From positions 3,394,501-3,458,500 of the forward strand of contig NZ_CP012184.1 in NCBI RefSeq assembly GCF_001420995.1: a DNA stretch of 64,000 bases. The letters run 5' to 3'. Below are positions 46,094 to 54,000 of this stretch, in pieces. Source of the DNA: Pseudonocardia sp. EC080619-01. GTDB taxonomy: Bacteria; Actinomycetota; Actinomycetes; Mycobacteriales; Pseudonocardiaceae. The translations under genes were made by a program, and so were the position numbers. Every line of letters starts with the position of its first letter. Within the stretch, counting starts at the first letter, position 1. Under the pieces are notes generated by a model, which saw nothing but the letters and a program-made list of their open reading frames with translations, did not search any database and had not been told where the DNA came from.

Positions 46094-49000
46094 CCACGAG
46101 CCTGCTGACGGGGCCCGTCGACCTGCGCGGTCGGTGGGCCCCGTCGCGTGTGCTGTTCGGGCCGCACGAGACGAACCTCGGCAACACCGCCCGGGAGATC
46201 ACCGACGACCACGTCGCCTACTACGCGGCCCGGGCCGCCGGGGGCGCCGGGCTGATCGTGGTCGAGCCGGCGTCGGTGCACGCCTCGGACCATCCCTACG
46301 CCTACGCGCCCGCGGCGTTCCCGGCCCCGGTCCCGGCCGATCCGGTGCCCGGGGCCCGACCGCGCCCTGCGCCGGGTCCCGCGTCGGGGTCCCCGTTCTC
46401 GTCCTCGTCCGGGCCGGATCCCGCCGAGATGCAGATCAGCGTCGTCGGCGGGCTCTACGCCGACACCGAGCTGCTTCTCGGCGAGGGTGATCCGGGCACG
46501 GACGGTCCGGTGCCCGTCCCGGAGGCGGTGCCGGGCCCCGTAGCGGCGCGGCGAGGCCCGGGCCCGGTAGCGCCGAGTCACGATCCGGTTCACGCGGGAC
46601 CGGACGCTGTGCCGGCCGGGCCCGGGTGGGCCGCGGTCGTCGCGGCGTGCCGGCCGTACGGGGCGCTGGTGCTCGCCGGACTCGCCCACGCCGGTGGGCA
46701 GGGCACCTCCGCGCACTCCGGGCGCCCGCTGTGGGCGCCGTCCGCGGTCCCGGACGTCGTGTCCCGGGAGACCCCGGTCGCGATGGACACCCCGGAGATC
46801 GACGCGGTCGTCCGCGGGTTCGCCGACGCCGCACGGGCCGCTGTGGACAGTGGTGTGGACGGTGTGGAGATCTCCGCCGGGCAGCACTCGCTGCTCCGCC
46901 AGTTCTGCTCCGGGCTCACCGACCACCGCACCGACCGGTACGGCTCCGACCGGTCGCTGCTGCTGCGGGAGGTGCTCGCCGCGGTCCGCGACGCGATGGG
47001 GCCCGGACCGCTGCTGGCGCTGCGGCTGTGCGTCGACGAGCTCGCCCCGTGGGCGGGGATCACCCCGGACGACGGCGTCGCGCTCGCCCGTGCCGTCGCA
47101 CCGGCGGTGGACCTGCTCGTCCCGGTCGCCGGCAGCGGGCTGTCGCCCGGTGCGACGCGGCCGGACCTGCACACCCCCGAGGCGTTCCTGCGGGACCGGT
47201 GCGCCCGGGTGCGCAGAGCTGTGGAGGGGGTGGTGCCGGTCGTGCTGGCCGGGAGCGTCGCGTCGACGGAGCTCGCCGAGGACGTTCTGACCTGCGGTGA
47301 CGCCGATCTCGTCGAGATGACGAGAGCGCAGATCGCCGATCCCGGGCTCGTCGCACTGGCCCGCGCGGGGACGCCGGAGCGGATCCGGCCGTGCCTGCTC
47401 ACGAACGCGCTCGCCGCAGCGCGGGACCCGCGCAACCCGGTGGTCGGCGACGAGCTGGAACCCCGGTCCGGCCACGAACGCACCGAGCCGGACCCCCGCA
47501 CCGGCCGAGCCGGGCCCCCGGCGACTGCGACGACCCCCGCGACCGCGATGACCCCGGCGATCCCGGCGACCGGGACGCCCCCCGCGACCGGGACGACCGC
47601 GGGCGGCCCGGGGACGGCCGGCGGGCCGGGCGGGAACAGCCCGGCTCCGGGGCCGGAGAGCGAGCCCGCGCGGCGGGTGCTCGTCGTCGGGGGCGGGCCG
47701 GCCGGGCTCGAGGCGGCGCGGACCCTCGCGCTGCGCGGGCACCCCGTGACGCTGCACGAACGCTCGGACCGGCTCGGTGGCCTCCTGCACGCCGCCGCCG
47801 CGCTGCCCGGGCGGGAGCGGCTGGCGCTGCCGGTCGCGTGGTGGTCGGACGAGCTGGACCGGCTCGGTGTCCGGGTCGAGCTCCGGTCCGATGTCGACGA
47901 CGACGCCGTCCGCGCGGCCGAGGCGCGCGGCGCCGCCGTGGTGCTGGCCACCGGCTCCCGCGCGGCGCCGCCGGAGTTCGGCTCCGACGTCCCGGTCGCC
48001 GCCGCCGCCGATCTCGCCTCCGGTGCCGTCCTGCCGGTCCCGCGGGACGCGCCGGTCCTGGTGCGCGACCCGCTCGGGGACTGGACCGGGCCCGGGATCG
48101 CGGAGCTGCTCTCCGCAGCGGGCCACCCCGTCACCCTGTCCACGCCGGACGCCGTCGCGGGGCACCAGCTCGGGCGTTGCGGGGACATGGCCCCGGCGAA
48201 CGCGCGGCTGGAGCGGGCCGGCGTGACCCGGGCCCTGTTCACCGAGCTCCGTGCCGTCCGCGACGGCGTCGCCGAGCTGGTCGACGTGCACACCGGCGCG
48301 GTCACCGCGGTGCCGTGCGCGGCCGTCGTCGACTGCGGGGCGCGGCTGCCGGACCGCACCGTCCCGGACGCCCCCGGCCGCGCGACCGCCGGCGACCGGG
48401 TCGCCCCCCGCACCCTGACGGAGGCGGTCCGGGAGGGCCGCCGCGTCGCGTTCGCACGGGATCGGGACGCACGTCCCGGCCCCCGCGATGGCCGGGACGT
48501 GCTGATCGACGGGCGTCCGGCCGGGCGGGGCGGGGGAGGTGAGCGGGGTTCCGGGGGGCTCGGTGTGCCGTTGCGGCTCGGGCGGCGCGAGCTGCGGAAC
48601 CGGATCGTCTTCACCGCCCACCTCACCGGTTTCGCCGAGGACGGGCTGCCGTCCGCCCGGCACGCCGCCTACTACGCGGCCCGGGCCGCGGGCGGCGCCG
48701 GACTGGTGATCACCGAGGAGCACGCCGTCCTCCCGGACGACCGGCCCTACGAGCGCCTGATCCGGGGGCACGACCCGTCGGTCCTCCCCGGCTACCGGCG
48801 GATCACCGACGCCGTGAAGGCGCACGGCGCGGTCGTGCTCGCCCAGCTCAACCACAACGGCGCGCAGGGCTCGGGGATGTACTCGCGGGAGGCCGTCGTC
48901 GGCCCGTCGGCGCTGCCCGACCCGATGTTCCGCGAGGTGCCCCGGGAGCTCGACGCCGCGGGGATCGCCGGGATCGTCGCCGGGTTCGCCGACGTCGCGG

Positions 49001-50499
49001 CCCGCTGCGTCGCCGGCGGGTTCGACGGCGTCGAGATCCAGTGCTCGCACGCCTCACTGCTGCGCCTGTTCCTGTCCCCGGCGACGAACCGGCGGACCGA
49101 CGCGTGGGGCGGCGACCGTGCCCGCCGGGCACGGATCGTGCTCGACGTCGTCGCCGCCGTCCGTGCGGCGATCGGCCCGGACCCGGTGCTGGGCCTGCGG
49201 ATCGGCGCCGACGAGCGCGTCCCCGGCGGGATCTCCCCCGGCGACGGCGCCGACCTCGCCCGGCGGCTCGTCGCGACCGGCGCGGTCGACCACCTCACCA
49301 CCTCGGTCGGCGTCGCGACCTCGACGCTGCACCTGATCGAGCCGTCGATGCACACACCGTCCGGGTACGCCGGGCACCTCGCCGCGACGCTGCGCCGCGC
49401 CGTCCGCGAGGCGGGGTCGGACGTCCCGGTCGTCGGCGTCGGCCGGTTCACCACCCCCGCCCAGGCCGCGGACGCGGTGGAGCGCGGCGAGTGCGACCTC
49501 GTCGGCGTCGCCCGCGGGCAGATCGCCGACCCGGACTTCGCCGCGAAGGCACTGGCCGGACGCCCGGTCCGCCGCTGCGTCGGGTGCAACCAGGACTGCA
49601 TCGGCCGGGTCGGGCTCAACCTGCCCCTCGGGTGCGCGGTGAATCCCGCGGCCGGACGCGAGGGGGTGCGCCCGCGGCGCGCGAGGAGGGCGGGGGACCC
49701 GGCGCGGGTGCTCGTCGTCGGGGCGGGCCCGGCCGGTCTCTCCGCCGCGGGTGCGCTGGCCGGGCGGGGCCACCGTGTCCTGCTGGCCGAGCGCACCGAC
49801 GCCCCCGGCGGCCGGCTGGCCCTCGCCGCGACCGCCCCCGGCCGCGGCGAGCTGGGCCACGTCGTCACCGACCTGCTCCGGGCGGCCCGGGACGCCGGGG
49901 CCGGGATCCGGTTCGGGACCACCGTGGACGCCGGGTTCGTCGCCGACCGGGGCCCGGACGCCGTCGTCCTCGCGACCGGCTCCCGGCCGTCCGTCCCGGC
50001 CTGGGACCCGGAGCGGCTGACCGTCCCGGTCGACGACGTCCTCGCCGGGGCCCGGCTGCCCGGCGGCCCGGTCCTCGTCGTCGACGAGCTGGGCTTCCAC
50101 CACGCCACCTCGACCGCCGAGCTGCTGGCGGCCCGCGGGCACGACGTCGAGATCGTCACCGCCGCGCTGGTCGTCGGCCAGGACCTCGGGCTCACCCTCG
50201 ACCGCGAGGGGTTCCGCCGCCGCGCGCACACCGCCGGGATCCGCTGCAGCACCGACCGTGCGGTGCTCGGCGTCTCCGGCGCCGGCGGGGGCGTGGCCGT
50301 CGAGCTGCTGCACCACCCGACCGGCCGGACCGAGCAGCGGGAGGTCGCGGCCGTCGTCACGGCGTCGTCGTCGGTGCCGTGTGGGACCCTGTGGACGGCG
50401 CTCACCGGCGGGCCCGTGCCGGTGTACCGCATCGGTGACGCCCTGGCCCCGCGGCGGATGGACGCCGCGATCCGGGAGGGAGACGCGGTCTTGACCTGA
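46090..50499 (+). CDS. Fused mycofactocin-system FadH/OYE oxidoreductases 1 and 2
   Basis: A 1469-residue protein if translation starts at CTG 46090, which overlaps the mftC stop (CTGA) like the ATGA/GTGA joints elsewhere; the first GTG (46150) would delete conserved residues LLTGPVDLRGRWAPSR. It carries two 2,4-dienoyl-CoA-reductase-like units, each an FMN-binding OYE barrel plus a dinucleotide-binding domain. Unit 2 (from about 48560) has TNRRTDAWGGD, the Fe-S motif CVGCNQDC with a fourth Cys 11 residues on, and VVGAGPAGLSAAG. Unit 1 has TDHRTDRYGSD and VVGGGPAGLEAAR, but the Fe-S region reads RPCLLTNALAAARDP, losing most cysteines, and about 95 extra residues (46320-46615) interrupt its barrel. 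Separate OYE1 and OYE2 genes are known beside mycofactocin loci; they may pass electrons to or from mycofactocin. Confidence 0.9.
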   Translation: MTTSLLTGPVDLRGRWAPSRVLFGPHETNLGNTAREITDDHVAYYAARAAGGAGLIVVEPASVHASDHPYAYAPAAFPAPVPADPVPGARPRPAPGPASGSPFSSSSGPDPAEMQISVVGGLYADTELLLGEGDPGTDGPVPVPEAVPGPVAARRGPGPVAPSHDPVHAGPDAVPAGPGWAAVVAACRPYGALVLAGLAHAGGQGTSAHSGRPLWAPSAVPDVVSRETPVAMDTPEIDAVVRGFADAARAAVDSGVDGVEISAGQHSLLRQFCSGLTDHRTDRYGSDRSLLLREVLAAVRDAMGPGPLLALRLCVDELAPWAGITPDDGVALARAVAPAVDLLVPVAGSGLSPGATRPDLHTPEAFLRDRCARVRRAVEGVVPVVLAGSVASTELAEDVLTCGDADLVEMTRAQIADPGLVALARAGTPERIRPCLLTNALAAARDPRNPVVGDELEPRSGHERTEPDPRTGRAGPPATATTPATAMTPAIPATGTPPATGTTAGGPGTAGGPGGNSPAPGPESEPARRVLVVGGGPAGLEAARTLALRGHPVTLHERSDRLGGLLHAAAALPGRERLALPVAWWSDELDRLGVRVELRSDVDDDAVRAAEARGAAVVLATGSRAAPPEFGSDVPVAAAADLASGAVLPVPRDAPVLVRDPLGDWTGPGIAELLSAAGHPVTLSTPDAVAGHQLGRCGDMAPANARLERAGVTRALFTELRAVRDGVAELVDVHTGAVTAVPCAAVVDCGARLPDRTVPDAPGRATAGDRVAPRTLTEAVREGRRVAFARDRDARPGPRDGRDVLIDGRPAGRGGGGERGSGGLGVPLRLGRRELRNRIVFTAHLTGFAEDGLPSARHAAYYAARAAGGAGLVITEEHAVLPDDRPYERLIRGHDPSVLPGYRRITDAVKAHGAVVLAQLNHNGAQGSGMYSREAVVGPSALPDPMFREVPRELDAAGIAGIVAGFADVAARCVAGGFDGVEIQCSHASLLRLFLSPATNRRTDAWGGDRARRARIVLDVVAAVRAAIGPDPVLGLRIGADERVPGGISPGDGADLARRLVATGAVDHLTTSVGVATSTLHLIEPSMHTPSGYAGHLAATLRRAVREAGSDVPVVGVGRFTTPAQAADAVERGECDLVGVARGQIADPDFAAKALAGRPVRRCVGCNQDCIGRVGLNLPLGCAVNPAAGREGVRPRRARRAGDPARVLVVGAGPAGLSAAGALAGRGHRVLLAERTDAPGGRLALAATAPGRGELGHVVTDLLRAARDAGAGIRFGTTVDAGFVADRGPDAVVLATGSRPSVPAWDPERLTVPVDDVLAGARLPGGPVLVVDELGFHHATSTAELLAARGHDVEIVTAALVVGQDLGLTLDREGFRRRAHTAGIRCSTDRAVLGVSGAGGGVAVELLHHPTGRTEQREVAAVVTASSSVPCGTLWTALTGGPVPVYRIGDALAPRRMDAAIREGDAVLT
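46420..46497. repeat. Dispersed palindromic repeat, copy B, inside the OYE fusion gene
   Basis: CGCCGAGATGCAGATCAGCG (46422-46441) and GAGCTGCTTCTCGGCGAGG (46468-46486) form an imperfect hairpin. Read on the minus strand the unit aligns with copy A (25796-25870) over about 60 bases, with TCGCCGAGA-GCAGCTC and ACGCTGA-CTGCATCTC shared. It is in frame and encodes part of the extra segment of OYE unit 1. Confidence 0.6.
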
Positions 50500-50521
50500 A
50501 GTCAGGTCCAGTTCCTAGCGT
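50491..50521 (+). promoter_or_regulatory. MerR-type promoter (19-base spacer) before the MFS gene
   Basis: TTGACC (-35, 50491-50496) and TAGCGT (-10, 50516-50521) are separated by 19 bases, the stretched spacing of MerR-family promoters. The palindrome GACCTGA-AG-TCAGGTC (50493-50508) lies between them. The stop of the OYE fusion is inside the operator. The start codon at 50529 would give a nearly leaderless mRNA. No MerR gene is in the window. Confidence 0.6.
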
Positions 50522-50528
50522 CGTCGCC

Positions 50529-52046
50529 ATGCAGACCGATCCACGGACGACCCCCGACCGCGCCGGGCCACGGGAGTGGGTCGGCCTCGCCGTCCTCGCC
50601 CTGCCCCTCCTCGTGCTGGCGCTCGACGTCAGCGTCCTCTACCTCGCCGCGCCCGCCCTGACCGCGGACCTGCAGCCCTCGGCCACCCAGCAGCTGTGGA
50701 TCCTCGACATCTACGGCTTCCTGATCGCCGGGTTCCTCATCACGATGGGCACGCTCGGCGACCGGATCGGCCGCCGCAGGCTGCTGCTGATCGGCGGCGC
50801 CGCCTTCGCCGTCGCCTCCGTGCTGGCCGCGTTCGCCCCGACCGCGGAGCTGCTGATCGCCGCGCGGGCCCTGCTGGGCGTCGCCGGGGCGACCCTGATG
50901 CCGTCCACCCTCGGGCTGATCTCGACGATGTTCCCCGACCCGGTCCAGCGCCGGTTCGCGGTCGCGGTGTGGATGACGACGTTCTCCGTCGGCGCCGCAC
51001 TCGGGCCGCTGGTCGGCGGCGCCCTGGTCGAGGCGTTCTGGTGGGGGTCGGTGTTCCTGGTCGGCGTGCCCGCCATGCTGCTGCTGCTCGTGCTGGGGCC
51101 GCGCCTGCTGCCGGAGGAGCGCGGCTCCGGGGACGGCCGGATCGACGCCGTCAGCGTCGCGCTCTCGCTCGCGGCGATGTTGCCGCTCGTCCTCGCGGTC
51201 AAGAACCTCGCGGCCTACGGGCCGAGTGCGACCGTGCTCGTCGCGGCCGTCGCCGGCACGACGGCGGGGACGGTGTTCGTCCGCCGCCAGCGCCGGCTGG
51301 CCGACCCGCTGCTCGACGTCGCGCTGTTCACCCGGCCGGCCTTCACCGCGGCGGTGTCGGTGCTGCTGGTCTCGCTGCTCGCGGTCAACGGGTTGTTCTT
51401 CGTGCTCCCGCAGTACCTGCAGCTGGTGGCGGGGGCCTCCCCGCTGGTCGCCGGCGTGTGGATGCTGCCGCTGGCGCTCGCCACGGTGGCCGGGTCGCTG
51501 CTGACCCCGGCGCTGACCCGTCGCTTCGGGGTCTCCCCGGTCGTGGCGGCCTCGGCCGGGATCGCCGCCGCTGGCTCGCTGGTCGTCGGGCTGGCCGGTG
51601 CGGGCGCCGGCCCGGTCGCGCTCGTCGCGTCCGTCACCGGGACGGTGCTCGGCCTGAGCCCGATCGGGGTGATCGCCACCGACCTGGTGATCGGGTCGGT
51701 GCCGAGCGCACGGGCCGGGTCGGCGGCGTCGATCTCGGAGACCGCGGGCGAGCTCGGGGTGGCGCTGGGCGTCGCGGTGACGGGCAGCGTGCTCACCGCC
51801 GTCTACACCGGACGCCTGGTGCTCCCCGGCGGGCTGCCGGCGGACGTGGCGGAGCGGGCCGGGGAGGGCATGGCCGGGGCGGTGACGGCCGCCGCGGACC
51901 TGCCGCCCGCGGCCGGGGAGGCCCTGCTCGCCGCCGCGCGCACGGCGTTCACCACCGGTGTCGGCGCCGTCGGACTGGTCGGTGCGGGACTGCTGGCCAG
52001 TGTCGTCGTGCTGGCACTGACCGCGCTGCGCGGGGCCGGACGCTGA
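50529..52046 (+). CDS. MFS transporter, DHA2 family (14-helix, drug-efflux type)
   Basis: A 505-residue protein with about 14 membrane segments. LALDVSVLYLAAPALTADL is the DHA2-type first helix and GTLGDRIGRRRLLLIGG the loop motif; it resembles LfrA/SmvA-like efflux pumps. The MerR-type promoter suggests induction by a ligand. Its place between the OYE fusion and mftE could mean export of a mycofactocin-related compound or simple insertion; I cannot tell. Confidence 0.85.
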   Translation: MQTDPRTTPDRAGPREWVGLAVLALPLLVLALDVSVLYLAAPALTADLQPSATQQLWILDIYGFLIAGFLITMGTLGDRIGRRRLLLIGGAAFAVASVLAAFAPTAELLIAARALLGVAGATLMPSTLGLISTMFPDPVQRRFAVAVWMTTFSVGAALGPLVGGALVEAFWWGSVFLVGVPAMLLLLVLGPRLLPEERGSGDGRIDAVSVALSLAAMLPLVLAVKNLAAYGPSATVLVAAVAGTTAGTVFVRRQRRLADPLLDVALFTRPAFTAAVSVLLVSLLAVNGLFFVLPQYLQLVAGASPLVAGVWMLPLALATVAGSLLTPALTRRFGVSPVVAASAGIAAAGSLVVGLAGAGAGPVALVASVTGTVLGLSPIGVIATDLVIGSVPSARAGSAASISETAGELGVALGVAVTGSVLTAVYTGRLVLPGGLPADVAERAGEGMAGAVTAAADLPPAAGEALLAAARTAFTTGVGAVGLVGAGLLASVVVLALTALRGAGR

Positions 52047-52063
52047 CGGGGGACGCTGTCACC

Positions 52064-52783
52064 ATGCTGCTCGCCGACCTGACCTGGACCGAGCTGACCG
52101 GCCGGGCGCCCACCGTCGTCGTCCCGGTGGGGTCGGTCGAGCAGCACGGGCCGCACCTCCCCCTGGGTACCGACACGCTCTTCGCGTCGGTACTCGCGGC
52201 CGTGCTGCACGACGCCGACCCGGAGCTCGTGCTCGCCCCCGCACTGGCCTACGGGGCGGCCGGTGAGCACGAGGGGTTCCCCGGCACGGTGTCGATCGGG
52301 GAGGAGGCGCTGCGCACCGTGCTGGTCGAGTACGGCCGCTCGGCCTGCCGGTGGGCGTCGCGGCTGGTGCTGGTCAACGGGCACGGCGGGAACGTCGCGG
52401 CGCTGCGGTCGGCCGTCACGCTCCTGCGGTACGAGGGCCGCGACGCGGCCTGGCTGCCGTGCTCCGCGCCCGTCCCGGGGGTCCCGCTCGACGCGCACGC
52501 CGGCCGGTACGAGACGTCGCTGCTGGAGCACGTCGATCCCGCGCTGGTCCGCCGGGAGCACGCGGCCGCCGGGGACACCCGGCCGCTGCGCGAGGTGATC
52601 GGCGAGCTGCGCGCGGGCGGCGTGGCCGCGGTCAGCCCGAACGGGGTGCTGGGCGACCCGTCGGGCGCGTCGGCCGCCGAGGGCGGGCGGGTGCTCACCG
52701 CGATCGTCGACGCGGCGTCGGCCGCGATCGACGCCTGGGACCCGGACCCGGAGACCGGGCGCCTGCGCGTCCCCGCCCGGTAG
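52064..52783 (+). CDS. mftE: Mycofactocin creatininase-family peptidase
   Basis: A 239-residue creatininase-like amidohydrolase. Metal-binding motifs are GSVEQHGPHLPLGTDT, GEHEGFPGT and LVNGHGGN. MftE releases the Val-Tyr-derived dipeptide from matured MftA. The ATG at 52064 is 17 bases after the MFS stop. It converges with the phosphatase-like gene downstream (9-base gap). Confidence 0.94.
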   Translation: MLLADLTWTELTGRAPTVVVPVGSVEQHGPHLPLGTDTLFASVLAAVLHDADPELVLAPALAYGAAGEHEGFPGTVSIGEEALRTVLVEYGRSACRWASRLVLVNGHGGNVAALRSAVTLLRYEGRDAAWLPCSAPVPGVPLDAHAGRYETSLLEHVDPALVRREHAAAGDTRPLREVIGELRAGGVAAVSPNGVLGDPSGASAAEGGRVLTAIVDAASAAIDAWDPDPETGRLRVPAR

Positions 52784-52792
52784 GCCCCGCGG

Positions 52793-53920
52793 TCAGGAGT
52801 GCACGAGCAGCGGGACCAGCTGCTCGTCCGCGGTGAAGGACCCGTGCTGTCCGGGGAACGACGACAGGTACGGCTCGGCCTCCGAGCGCACCACCGCGGC
52901 CGTCCCGCGCAGCGCCACGACGACGTCCCCGATCCGGTCCCGCACCCGCTCGCCGACCGGGCCGAACCAGCCCTCGGCGACCGCCTCGTCCCGGGACGCC
53001 ACCCACGCGTCCTCGCCGAGGACCGCCCGCCAGGCGGCCAGCACGTCGCCGGCAGCGCCCGGCTCGGTGTAGACGTGCCGGGCCCGAGGATCACCCCCGA
53101 GCAGGGCGACGCCCGACCGCAGCTCGGGCCGCTCGTCGGCGTCGACGAGCCGGTCCACGGTGACCATCCCGTGGTCGCCGGTGACGGCCAGCAGCGTCCC
53201 GGCGGGCAATGCCTCGACCAGCATCCCGAGCAGCGCGTCGATCTGGCGCAGCTGCCAGCGCCAGGCCGGGGTGCCCGGGCCGTACACGTGCCCGAGGGCG
53301 TCGAGATCGGCGTGGTAGCCGTAGACCAGCCGCGGGCCCGGCCCGGCCGCGCCGTCCACGATCTCCGCGGCGAGGTCGCCCAGCGCCGCCACCCCGCGGT
53401 ACTCCCCGCCGCGCAGCCCGGACCGGGTCAGCCCGGACGTGCGGAACGCCCGTGGCGACACCGTCCGCACCGCGACGCCCGCCGCCGCGGCCCGCTCCAG
53501 CGCGGTCGGCTCCGGCTGCACCCGCTCGGGGACGAGGTCGTCGCGGCGGTCCTTCCGGGCGACCGACCAGCCCAGCGCGTCGAGCAGCTCGCCGCCGACC
53601 CGGAACGACAGCCCCAGCGTCCCGTGCGCGCCCGGGGGCAGGCCGGTCCCGAGCGAGGTGAGGCTGATCGGGGTGGTCGACGGGAACCCCACGGTCAAGG
53701 GTCCCGCGTCGGCGAGGCCGGCGAGGACCGGGGCGTCGGCGGCGTGCGCGCGGAGCAGCTCGTGGCCCAGCCCGTCGACCAGCAGCAGGACGGCTGCCCG
53801 TGCGGGTGGCAGCGCGAACGCCGGCGGCCGTTCGTCGAGCGGCGAGCCGATCGCGTGCAGCAGGGCGGGGAGGACGTCGGCCAGCGTCGCGGTGCCGTAG
53901 CGGGGCAGGAGATCCGGCAT
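52793..53920 (-). CDS. Alkaline-phosphatase-superfamily protein (nucleotide pyrophosphatase/phosphodiesterase-like)
   Basis: A 375-residue protein. VLLLVDGLGHELLRAH holds the metal-binding Asp, PSTTPISLTSLGTGLPPG the nucleophile Thr, YGYHADLDALGHVYGP and AVTGDHGMVTV further metal ligands of the type I phosphodiesterase/NPP fold. It lies on the opposite strand between mftE and mftF, dividing the mycofactocin operon. The substrate is unknown, and a link to mycofactocin is only positional. Confidence 0.85.
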   Translation of the reverse strand: MPDLLPRYGTATLADVLPALLHAIGSPLDERPPAFALPPARAAVLLLVDGLGHELLRAHAADAPVLAGLADAGPLTVGFPSTTPISLTSLGTGLPPGAHGTLGLSFRVGGELLDALGWSVARKDRRDDLVPERVQPEPTALERAAAAGVAVRTVSPRAFRTSGLTRSGLRGGEYRGVAALGDLAAEIVDGAAGPGPRLVYGYHADLDALGHVYGPGTPAWRWQLRQIDALLGMLVEALPAGTLLAVTGDHGMVTVDRLVDADERPELRSGVALLGGDPRARHVYTEPGAAGDVLAAWRAVLGEDAWVASRDEAVAEGWFGPVGERVRDRIGDVVVALRGTAAVVRSEAEPYLSSFPGQHGSFTADEQLVPLLVHS

Positions 53921-54000
53921 GACGACGAGTGTGCCGCCCGGACGGGACGACGGTCCGGGGAGTATCGACTCGGTGGCGGCGGGGATGGAACGCTCGGCCG

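Noticed and set aside
45862..49050. Long minus-strand open frame under the OYE fusion
   Set aside because: Low-complexity shadow; the plus strand carries the OYE and dinucleotide-binding motifs.
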